Positions 23,815-35,800 of a stretch of DNA of 64,000 nt are shown piece by piece. Source of the stretch: Amoebophrya sp. A120 (Eukaryota; Sar; Dinophyceae; Syndiniales; Amoebophryaceae); contig CAJINV010000004.1 of the NCBI GenBank assembly GCA_905178155.1, forward strand, positions 528,969 to 592,968, read 5' to 3'. Within the stretch, counting starts at the first letter, position 1. Every line of letters starts with the position of its first letter. Under the pieces are notes generated by a model. That model worked only from the letters and a program-made list of their open reading frames with translations, had not been told where the DNA came from and did no database searches. Both the position numbers and the translations under genes were made by a program.

Positions 23815-26800
23815 TATCCCACTGAAATGAGCTAGCGCTTGTCATGCAAAAGGAAACTACGAATCAGAATATTTCCTGAAACAAGTAGACAAATTCTCGT
23901 CACCATTTTTGCAAAGTACAGATGTGATGCGCTAGCTCTTTTCTATCGGATATCAAGGCAGCATTGGCAATGGTGTTGCACTCATCGCAGCGCATCAGCT
24001 AAAGCCCGGGGCTGAAAATGAGGCCGGGGGTGTTCCTGGGATTACGCCCGGTGGAGGTGCTGTCCAGCATGCCGCATCCTCAAGGGAGAGAAGCAAGGAC
24101 GACAGGGAAGAGCGCTCAGGTAGTACAATTGCTTGGCTTGTTTTAGTTGCGGTTTCTGGCAGTCTTCACTTTTGTATAATGAATAAATTGAAAGAGCGCA
24201 AGTGCGCTGATTCGACAAACAAAAATCGTGCGAAAGAACCTCTACAACCACGACCACATTTTCTCTACTCAGGCTCTATCAGCGCCAGCTCCTCTTTATC
24301 CTCCCTGGTCGACGATTTAACACCCAGCCTGGACGTGGAGGATATATGCATTGCAAAAGGAAAGGTCTCGTACTCGTTTACCGGATGCGCACGACAATTT
24401 TTTTCAGCGTGAAATACAGTGGGATTTGTAGTGCTGATTTCCGGAGGCTGAGTGCTGATTCAACTCAGGAAAGGGTAAAAGGGATGTGTCATGCATAATG
24501 GAAATTGCCAATTATACCTAGTCTACGGTAGTACAACTTTTGCAGTGGATAGGATGCTGCTGTGCTCAAAAATGCGGTTTCCGAGACGGAACTGCAGACC
24601 TACAGCAACGCCCAGCTCGAGAAGCTGGCCGCGGCAAAATCCGCAATGCTGGATGATAGCTCGTTGGAGAAGAGCTCGTCGCAGTTCATGCACTCGCTGC
24701 AGAAAGCAGAGCACAGGCTGATGAAGGATCATGCGGCGGAGGGGCGTAGTGGTAATGGTTTGATTTCATTTTTAAATTTAACTATGAGATGTCTACGACG
24801 TCATACCATCGTGCATGATGTTATACCCCAGCGTATCATCTTCGTTGCATTCTGTTGCCCTTCATAGCATGGTGAGTAAAGTTCTGCAGCTTGGTATAAT
24901 GCAAATGCAGTTGGAACCGCGAGAATACTCACAGGCACCCGGCCATCCGCAGGCGATTCTTCGTTGTCCGCAATGGATCAAGCACCTTCTGCAGCCTCGT
25001 CAAGAAAAACCAATCCAGCATCTACAGTTGAAGCCAGCAAGGATGAGTTGTCTACGAGCTTAGTGGAAAGCGAGCAGCGCAAGATTCTTGAAACAGCGGC
25101 GTCCGCATCAGAAGCCAATCGAGGGACGAAGCAAAACTCCGCGAAGAAGAGCAGTGAGAATGTGGATGCCGCTTTCCAGAAAACGTCAACCGAGTCGGCC
25201 GCGTTGCAAAGTCTGTCGAAGCTCTCCACAGAAGAGCTCGAGAACATCGCTGCGCTAGATATGCTATCAACTGCAAATACGATAGTACCTGGGGTGGAAA
25301 ATATTGTGCATGGCAAATCTACATTCTCATTTCATCACAAGGTTTACTCAGATCAGGCACAGTATTTGCAAATTGATATGACTCAGCAGAATCCCAGCGC
25401 CAAGAGCGAGCGGCTAGGAACCGAAGGATTGCAGCGGCGGAGACGAGCAACAAGGAAGATCTCAACGCAGTCGGGGTGGAGGGGATGTATGTATCGTGTG
25501 CAAAAGTACTAGTGGTGCTATCGTGCCGCTCTTCCCCGTTCCCGTTGTCTTAAATTGCATGACTGGACGTGGTGGACGAGGAACCCGCTGTGTCCCTACT
25601 TCGTATTTTTTTCACAATCGCAAGTTCCTCCAGCACCCTGATCGAAGGAAGTTTAGAATTAGAACGCCAGGAGCTGCGTGACCGTGTAACAACTGCCTTC
25701 TACTTTTGCCCTGCATAACCTCCAGGCGAGGAGGAGAACCTCGGTCTTGGTGAGGGTGCATCAGATGAGAACACTATGACTTACGACGAGGAGAACAACA
25801 TGCCGCTTATCCAAGATGGAGACTATAGCATGGATGGCGAGCCGTTCGTGGCGAAAACCACTTCGTTCGCGATTAGTACAGGGCCAACGGTAAATGGCGC
25901 AGCGAACAATCTGAACAGTCAAAACGATGCAACTACTGCGACATCAAAGACTGTATCGCTTTCGCTGGAACACGTCGGGACGGAAGGGGAGACGAAAGCA
26001 GACAAGGAAGCTGCCTACTACATTAAAAAACAGAACGAAGTTGAGGAGCAGGACGCGGCGCACCTGTTATGCATTCCAAATATGTCTGGGTGTGGAAGGA
26101 TGCAATTTGGCATGCGGTCTTTGGATTCTAAAAACATCTGTATTGCGTGACCAGCAGGAGGAGTCCAGTTTGCGCTACGCGGATAGGGCATTTCTCATGC
26201 GGAGTAGACATCAGGAAGCCCTCCAAAAATCTGTGATGCTAAGTAATGCATTACAGGCATCATGGGTCATGCCAAATATGCATGACAAACCTGGCAATCG
26301 CAATCTTCCAGACCCAGACACTTTTGCAGTTGATACCTGTACGTCGAGGACCAGATTGTGCGGGAGGCGGACTTGATCACGACAAACATCGAAACCTTCA
26401 AAGCGGATGAGGTGCAGCTGCAGAATCAAGGAAACATAGCGCAGTACGACGACGAGTACGGCTATACGACGGTGAGCTCCTCCACAACGTGCATTTGCTA
26501 CCTGGTCTACACTAACGGCACTCAGATTCAGCTGAACAGCAAGTTTTCGTGCACCTCCATGACGTCGACCACCACGACGACAACAACGAGCACGACGACA
26601 ACGACGACCACGACGACAACGACAACCACAACAACGCTGCCCAGCATGTCGCGCGCGTACCAGTTGTCGCTCAACATTCCGGCTGCAGAGACCGCGGGTT
26701 CCGTGGCGGGGATGACGAACGTGCAGGACGCGGTCAAGAACGGGACCTGGTTTTATTTAAACAGCGACACCTCCTGCACCTTGACCTTGAACGACATCAC

Positions 26801-29800
26801 CAGTCTCTCCCTCGACCCTGTGGACGCGTCGGCGATTGGGAATCCGGTCACCGTCAACGTGACGTACACAGCCCAGGTTCCCGCTGGCCAGCAGTTGACG
26901 GACTTTGAGGCTAGGTGGCCGGACGGCAGTTTGTCCGACACGGGCAAGGACGACTATCCGCGGAGAGGAAAAAGCTTTGAGGTCAAGTCTGTCTCCTAGT
27001 GATAGAGATAGTGCAATAGCAATTACAACTCTCGTGGTCTTATGCTCCTTTAATAGCACCTGCTTGCAAGTGAACGACTCCAGGAGCTCCAGGCCATCAT
27101 CAAGGTGACCTTCGTATCATGGGACGAACCGACGCGACTATTACTACCATGATCTTGATCTGATGCAGGTGGATCCCATGTCGACTGCAGCTCGTTTGCC
27201 TGATTTGAGCGTGTAAGGAATTCACCTGAACACCAGGCCCGCGACCTCATCCATGATTCTTTTTCCTAGTAGCCCTAGCTGTTGCAGTAAGTAGTTGAAG
27301 AGTGATTTGATTATACATTACTTTGCTTTGGCGCTGACGTGGGGCAACGACCAAGGACGCGTGTACGGAATTTTCCGAAGCAGGACTTGCTTGTGCACTG
27401 CGGGACCATAGCACAGTGGAAGAGGACGAGTGATCTGCGACGAGGAGCAGCCAAACACACTGAAAACGCACCTGAAGGAAGAAATGGCCGCAAGGCATTT
27501 GTGGCAGCAGCTCCCCGGAATGCTACTTCAAGGAGTTTTCCCGTCCGGGGCTTCAGCTTTCGTCCCAGCAGCGCGAAAATCTTAACGGAAATCCCTTTTT
27601 GATCCGGATGCTTTTCATCTCTTCCAAAGTTTAAAAATTTCAGCTTCTTCCCCAAGACTTGACTCTTGAAGGCTTTTTCCTTTCGATGCTTTGCTGAGAC
27701 AGTATGTGAACGATTCTATCATCGTGACAGGGATTGCAGATCTCTCCCTGGAAGGGTCAGTGACGCCCACACAGTCCCCCACGACAACGACAACCACCAC
27801 GACGACGACGACCAGCACAACGACAACGACGACGACCAGCACCACGACGACGAGCGTCACGGCGACCAACACGACGACGTCAACTACGACAACGTCAACT
27901 ACGACAACCACAACGGCTGTGCCGACGGTCTCCCGGGCCTATCAATTGAACTTCACTGTGCCAAGTACTGAGACAGCAGCGTCTGTTATGGCGAGAAAAT
28001 AAACTGGGTTGGTGTGAGTTTTGTGGACTGGCGGCATGGCGTGTGCTTAAAATCCTGCCTTGCAAAGCTCGTAGTATGAAGTGAGTACACAACATATGAA
28101 AAAAGGTAACTAAAGGACTGCTGGCATGACAAGCGCTCGCTGTGTTACATGCTTGTTCAAATTGTAACCTTACATCAGCGCAGTTCTTTTTTTCGGTGGA
28201 TACGCATTGCAGGGATGCAGAAGCTTGTTGACGCTGTGAAGAACGGAACCTGGTTCTATTTCGATCAAGACTCGGATTTATGAGTTGGAAAAAATCACGA
28301 CCCGTGTGTTTGTTGTAAAAATGCGGAATCGCTAGGGCTAGTGCGCTTTCATGAGTGTTTATGTTATGTGTTCCAGCAAAGTCCACGTGACGGCAAATGA
28401 AAAACAACCCGCAGGGTCGTGATCATATCTAGCTGTGCATACTGGATCACCGATTTGTACATCGAGAATATCACCTCGCTGACCATTGCCGAGGCGAGTT
28501 CTGGGGGCGGAGCGAATTACAGCTTATTCGATATCAGCTACACGGCTACCGTGAACGGGAACGACACCGTGGATGAGTTTGAGGCCCGGTGGCCCGATCC
28601 CAACCTGTCCACCGTGGAGAAAATTTTGCTGAAAAGGTACGTGAACGACAGCGTCCTAGTTGCCGCGATTCCCGGCGTGGAACTTGGCACGGGTGACGTC
28701 ACGGCGCTGCCCAGTCCAACGACTACTACCACCACGACATCGACGAGCACCACGACAACCACAACGACAAACACGACGACGAGCACAACGACGACCACCA
28801 CGACTAGCACAAGTACTACAACGTCGACGAACACTTATCCAGTGCAAAAGTACTCCTGTTGCTCTCCTACAGCGGATCGCAGTCATGCAAGGCAAATTTC
28901 CTTTCCGAGCCAAATCAGCAAGACAAGTCCATTTGTCATGCTGATGCTAAGATAAATTTGTATTGCGTGTACCTACGACCAACTGCGATGCTTTTGCAAT
29001 TCATAACACTACCACGAGTACAACGACGACCACGACTACGAGTACGACGATTATCCTGATGGGAAAGTCACAATCTAATGACATTGTCAAGAGCGACCAC
29101 TTCAATTTGCCATGCACGTAAAAAGGGTAGTACAGGTTACAGATTGACACTTGCGAATGTGCCTGTTGAAAAGTCCGTCCTCCCTGTCACAGTGATTGAC
29201 AGAGAAGATGGTTGTGGTTTCCTCCAGCATACTCACGACGACCTCGACAAACACAACAACGACGACATCGACGTATGAGAGTGCACAAATCCCCCTCCCC
29301 GTCATTTGTCATGCAAAATACAATTTCGTCCCCTTTCCCTTAAGCACTTCTTGCATGACAGATTCCGGAATCTGAAACAGCCCTAGAATCGGTCGCGAAT
29401 GTGTCATGCAAAAGCTGCATTTATGCCACCCAGCACTTGTGTTGCTGCTTCTGCCCTTCAAATGAGGGATTTGTGCTCTGTCATACGACGACAACGTCGA
29501 CTACCACGACGACAAACACCACGTCGACGACTACAACGACGACCACATCGACCAACACTACAACGACCACATCAACCACCTCCACGTCTACCAGCACGAC
29601 CGGGTCCTCGACCACTACCGCCACGACTGCTTCCAGTGGTGGTCCTGTCATCTCCGTGGTTGCCCCGGCAGAGTGGAAAGAGACCCTTTTGCTGCACAAC
29701 CTGTTCCGGTGTCTGCACAACGTCCCGCCGCTCATCTGGAACAGTGAGTTGGCTACGAACAGCGCGCAGCATTCGCAGTGCGACGTGGCGGCGAACACCA

Positions 29801-32800
29801 TGTGCAGCTTTCCGGCGTCGGACCAATACCATTCGCCGACGAGCACGCGAAGCAACAAATTCGGCTTCACGAGTACCTTCGGCGAGAACATAGCGGAGGG
29901 AAGTGGCGGCGATCACGACTTGATACGGGATTCTCAAACGGTACATTCTCAACTGTTGCATGATGAAAGTTGTTTCATCGCGGGAAAAGTTCTACTAGTC
30001 GACGCGCTAAATTTTGGAGTAGCACGAGAATGTTGCGCTTGCGCTTGCGTCCCACTTCTGTATAATGCAAAGCGCGCAATGGCAACCGCAAGGTCCCCCC
30101 TCTTTACATAAATTTGCTCTTGTTGCATCCCAAATTATCCATGTGACGGCTGAGAGTGTAACAGATGAGAGCGCCATACTTGAACTCGGGGACGTGGGCC
30201 CGCGCGACGAAATGGTGGTACGAGGACGAGATTTATCCATTATTATGTCTGGCTCTGGTAGAATGAATTTAGATTTACCATGCAGAACTCTTGGCGTACA
30301 AACATGTTTGCAACACAGCCTTTTTTATGGTCGAGACAGAGACTTCGCATAAGTACATTATCCAGACCCAGGCAAGTATTTGCAGTGCATAAGATCATTC
30401 TAACCCAAAATTGGCCGACGGGCAGCGTGTCAGACCCGGCAGAATCCCTGGCCTCCTTGAACACCAATGACATCACGGTCCCTGTCGCGAAATGGACGAA
30501 CGAAGCTGCCGCCAGCGGCAGTGGCCTGGCCGAGGGACTGCACGATGTGCCCGTTGTATGGGAGAAAAAAACTGTATAAGTGTATAGTTTGCAGTGGTGC
30601 GGAGGACGATGCAAGACAAAGACTGTCACGCTGGTCATCATGCGTGCTGGATGTGCTCCAGAGGCTAATTTCATACGCGTTTTCACGTACCAGCTACGCT
30701 CATTTGTATATGCAAAACTCGGCTGTGACGCTCCTTTAGTGACTTCCTGGTATGACGTTGCTCTTACAAACTTTTCTTCTTGCATACGTTGCCGGGAGCG
30801 CGATCGGGCACTACACGCAGGTCGTCTGGGGCGACAGTTGGGAGCTCGGCTGCGCTGGGTTCCCAACCGGGAAAGCCGTTTTGTGTCAGTACGGGAGGGG
30901 AGGAAACATCGGGAGCGCCACCATGACGACGCATTTCAAGGAAAATGTGGTCGCCTTGTCGAAAACGGAACAGGAGTGCGCAGTATCGATGGCGCAAAAG
31001 TGTGTATATCTGTGTCTCGAGGAAAGCTATATATGCAATATTTTCGGATGATTGATAAGCCACCTGAACCTCCGATAATGGAACCTAGTTGCAGCCCGTG
31101 ACAAGTTTCTGAGCGATGTGATTCTCGTGGTCCGAAAAGTCTGAGAATATTTTTACAAGCCGCGTCTTTGCAGCTGTACATATCAAAAAATCGCATTTCT
31201 CTCTCTCTTCTTCACTTCTCCCAAGGATTAGTTGCAACTCTTGCGACTTTCCAGTCTCAGAGACGAGATGACATATTTGCGCTGCATACTTGGGAGCAAA
31301 TGACGACCAGTACCAGGTGCAGGGGTCGGTGAAGATCTTCCTCCCGGGGGCCTCGGTCAGCACCTGCGGGAGCGCGGAGTCGTTTATTTTACTCGCGTAG
31401 CCTCTGCAAAAGTTAAAGTATTGCACTCGTACTATTGATTGGAATTGTGCATCTTCATGACGAGGGATTCAGATTCTTCTCCTTCATGTGAACCAGCAAT
31501 ACAAACAAATTACGCTTTTCCTACTTTTCCTCAGTGGATTTTTGATGCGGTTTCTTCTACTAGTTGTATGTAGTGAGGTCACCGAACGGTTCTAACCGGG
31601 GAGTTTTTTTGACATATACCCTCAAAAACGACCGGCAGTTTTGAAGCCTGTAGAGAGTTTTTTTGCATGAAAAAGATCCCAGCGTGCAAGCCTGTTTGGC
31701 TTACCTGGCACCGAATCGCCAGCGGATTCTATCGATCGCCACTGGGTAAAACGACGCAGAGAAGCCAGCAAAAGGGGCGCCCTTCTGGGGCGCCCACCGC
31801 CTTGGTTTCTGGCGGTTTGGGGCGCCCAAAAGGGCGCCCGAAAAAAACGCACCGAAAATCAGAACAAGCGAAACAGCATGGCACGGCCGCGGTTTCGGAG
31901 CATTTTGGGCGGCCGCGAAAGCGGCCGCATTTTCGCCGGTTTCAGAGCCTGGGGGGCTTTGCAAAAAGCGCCGACCAGAAAAGTAAAAACGCAAAAAAGC
32001 AAAAGCGCGCCAGACGCGCAAAGCCAATCCGCATGCTACGGGCCCGATTTTTCTTCGCTTTTTGGGCGCCCCCCGTGGCACCCGGATCGGCCTCATAGCA
32101 TGGGGGCTGGCTTTCGGAAAGGAATATCGGAAATTTGCCAAAATTTGCGACGTTTATCAAGCGGCCGCCATACCGTGCGGCCTAACGTTACTCACGGCGG
32201 TACGGCGAGCCCAGAAAAAGCAAAGCCGCGGCCAAGGCGACGGCCGGCAAGAAAACGCCCACGACCTCACTACCTCCGCCCCGGCGGCTATATTTGGTAC
32301 AACGACAAGATACTTTTGCAATGCATACTGCCCTCGAGAAGCCAGTGAAGGAAGCGTTTAAGGCGCATTTTTCGTTGACCAAGACTTCCTTCGACGTTTA
32401 CATTGAGGACAAACCGAATTACGGAGCCAAGTGTATGGACTTCTCAATAAGCGTCAGATTGATAGCTGTTGCGTTAATTTATGATTCAGAATTACAGCAA
32501 AAGTGAAGGGAGAAGCAGCTCGCTTGCGCGTTTTGCATTACAGTTGTGGACCGGATTTTCATGCCGTTGAGCGCTTCGAGAACTTGTCATGCGCAGGAGC
32601 TTGGTCTCGTGCGCAATGATAGTGAATCTGCATGACAAAAAAATTATGTATAGATACAGTGAACTACATCAATGGCACGCTTGAGAATCTGATGAATTGC
32701 TCGGCCGAATCCTCGGGCATGTCATACGAGTTTGGGTTTATCCTGAGGTCGTTATCCGCTGGGAAAGCAAAGTGTGTGAAAACCGCTTTGGCGGGCGACC

Positions 32801-35800
32801 TTTCTGCATTGTTCACCACCCTGCAGTATGCATTGCAAAAGTATCGTACTCGTATAAATGCATGACAATTTCCCTCAGCATGAGAAATAAAATTTGTAAT
32901 GAGGATTTGCCTTGAAGAGAAAAAAATTTGTAATGCATGATTGCAATTACTACGAGTACGATACTTTTGCAGAGGATATGCAGTCGAAATGCAACGAGTT
33001 TCCGGATTCTCAGGTAGGGGCGTGTGCCACGACGTTGTCCGGTGGGGTGAGCGATTTGAAGCTAGGAAGTGAATTTACCCTCGAATACAGGCCGCCCATG
33101 TATTCAGTGCAAAAGTGCGTCGCTATTGCTTGTAAGTGGTGTTGCATTCATGCATTCTGGCAGAGTTGTAGACTACCTGTTTGTGATTGTGAGCTTAACA
33201 ACATTTTTTAGCCTGACGGGCTCGAAATTTCATCCTGAAAAGGAGCGAGCTTGTTGTAAGCAGGCCTTGTACAACAGCCAGTTGTGCGATAGTACTTTTG
33301 CACGGGATAAGACGAGCGATGAGGCCACTGTCACCGCTGACGCAGACTGCACCAGCGGGGCGGGAACGGGAGGAACAGCAGCTTCGACGGTATCCACGAC
33401 AGTCAATTTCCCGTACACGTTTTTGCATGTGGATTCTCCATGACACACTTTCCCTTCGCCTTCGATCCTCTGCTGCATGACAAGTGTTACTCTCTACGCT
33501 AGCGAAAAAAATATTTGTGATGCCTTTTCTAGCTCGTAAGTTGTATCCGGGACCGGGAAATTTAGACTGCATAGACGGCGGCCCCGGCTGCCACCACAAC
33601 CCCGGTTGTCACCGTAACCTCCGCTACGACAGCCGCGGCAACGTCGTCCTCAACTTCAAGCACAAGCTCAACGTCTACATCAACGTCGACGTCGAGCACA
33701 AGTACCAGTACGACCACAACAACCACCACAGAGGCGTCGACAACTACGACGACCACAACGACCACAACGACCACAACGACGACAACCACGACGACCACGA
33801 CGACCACGACAACAACGACCACCACCACAACGACGACCACCACCACTACCACCACCACGACAACCACCACCACCACGACCACGACAACCACCCTCCCGAA
33901 GTTCCTGCGTTCTTTCCAGGTAGAGCTCACCGTGCCTTCCAGCGAGACGGCGGCGTCCATGGCGGCGAATGCGGACTTTTTGAAGGCCATGAAGAACGGC
34001 ACGCAGTTCTACTTCAATCACGACCCTGCTTTGAGTTTCGCGGTTGCCGATCTGGTGGAATACACTCTCGCTGCGTCCGCCGTGCAGACGAGCTCGGACA
34101 CCGAGGCATTTGTGGATGCGAACTACACCGCACAAGTTCCGTATCAAATGTAAATATGTCTGGGTCTGGAAGAATGCAACTTGTGATGCCGCATTTGGAT
34201 TTCAAAAAAATCTGTATTGCATGAGCAGCAAAGGGAGTATAATTTTTGCTACGGCAAGAGGGCGCTTGTCATGCGGAATAGGCATCAAGAAGCCCTCAAA
34301 AAATCTCTGATGCTAGGGCATGCATCACAAACATCTTGGCTCATGTGAAACTTGCATGACAAGTCTCAGAATCTTCCAGACCCAGACAGTTTTGCAGTGC
34401 ATATTCCGCAGGGGCAGCTGATGTCCGACTTCGAGGCGCGGTGGCCAGACCCAAACTTATCTTCCGACCTATGCAAGAAAAAAACTGTGTAAGTGTAAAT
34501 TTGTGTTGCAGAAGATGCGACAGAGTTACACCTGTCATGCCAAACAGCCATGAAGTCCTCTTTTCATGTGTGTTTTCCCTTAAAAACCATGCATGACAGG
34601 CTTTCTCTGTCATGTAGAGCAAATTTGTGATGCTGTTCCTCAAAGAAAGTTACACTTACACAGTTTTTTTCCTGGATACGACCAGCTAGATTTGTATTGC
34701 CGGGCAGTGTCGAGGAAAAAGCTCGAGTCAAGTCACTTTTACACACAAGTCATCTGCTGGATTTGTTCATACTCCGACTTATTGTTGAGCAGAGGCGTTT
34801 TAGTCCGCTTGCTCCTGGAGAAGATTTTTTTGAAAGTTTTCGAAAGTTCAGTTTTGCAGTTTTCAATTTCTTTTAGCCGTTGGAGCAAAGCGGCCTCTGG
34901 ACAAGTTGTCGGCGGGTCCTGTGCTTTCGCATTCGCGTACGGTGTGGACGCGAAATTAGAAGGCTGCTGGCACAAGACCTCGGTGACGGCAGCGATCTTG
35001 CAGGCACGACAGGGAAGAGAGCAGCGGTTTCCAGATTTCGCGAGGACCGAAGATGGATGCCATAATCGTTTCCGGTGAGCTCCTTGATGCAGTGGCAGCT
35101 GCAGGGACGGTTTCTCTGATGTTGTGACTAAGAGTGCCGCAATCTCAAACGTGCAAGCACTACAGTGACGCTCGCATCAACTCCAATGGTACCATGTCGT
35201 CCACAATAGAAAATTGATATAGTGTCTGTCGTGATAAAAAATCATAAATGTGGTCACGCATTTTAACCTTGTAGTTGTATGACGAGGAAAGAACGACGTA
35301 AAAATTGAAACCTGTAGTCGGAATTTGAAAATGAGGTCTACCTGTATTTTAACTTAAATCGCTCGTATATTTGGATCAATCTCTTCTAAATCCATCGGAA
35401 GAACAACAAGCAGAAGATTTTTATCGTGTGAGAAAGACAGACTAGACTTGACTCAAAGCTTTTTTCTCCTGCACACCTCGCTGAAACAGTACATCGACGA
35501 CTCAGTCACGGTTGCGGCGATCTCGGGCGTTTCTGTCGTCTCAGTTGTGTCCCAGCAATCGCCTACCACGACAACCACCACGACGACCACCACTACGACA
35601 ACGACCACCACGACGACCACCACCACCACGACAACCACCACCACCACGACTACCACGACAACAACACTCCCATCGTTCAGTAGGAAGTTCACCATCCAGC
35701 TGAACACCCCGTCGACGGAGACGGCCAGTAGCATTGCGGCGATGCATATTCATTGCAAATATGTCTGGGTCTGGAGAAGTGCCAGGTTTGTCATGCATAT

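Larger units (their letters stand above)
29640..31004 (+). other. CAP (SCP/PR-1/CRISP) domain in gene B
   Basis: Four exon pieces split by IE31, IE32 and IE33. In order: L-L-L-H-N-L-F-R-C and P-P-L-I-W-N-S-E-L-A (N-terminal CAP helix), T-F-G-E-N-I-A (usual G-E-N motif), A-T-K-W-W-Y-E-D-E-I (usual W..E motif), G-H-Y-T-Q-V-V-W (CRISP signature 1) and C-Q-Y-G-R-G-G-N-I-G (usual C-x-Y-x-P-x-G-N motif). The HN, GEN, E and HYTQ hallmarks are all present, so the domain looks intact. CAP proteins are secreted and include sterol-binding members; the ligand here is unknown. It is preceded by a Thr/Ser linker, unlike simple CAP proteins. Confidence 0.88.

Noticed and set aside
25262-25512. Uninterrupted ORF reading through IE22 to R-R-R-R-A-T-R
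   Set aside because: Removing IE22 plus 5 bp gives a more plausible Ala/Glu-rich frame that connects to the next exon.
31667-32348. ORFs within IE35
   Set aside because: They lie inside an element that must be removed for gene B to stay in frame, and are Arg/Pro-rich shadows of GC-rich DNA.
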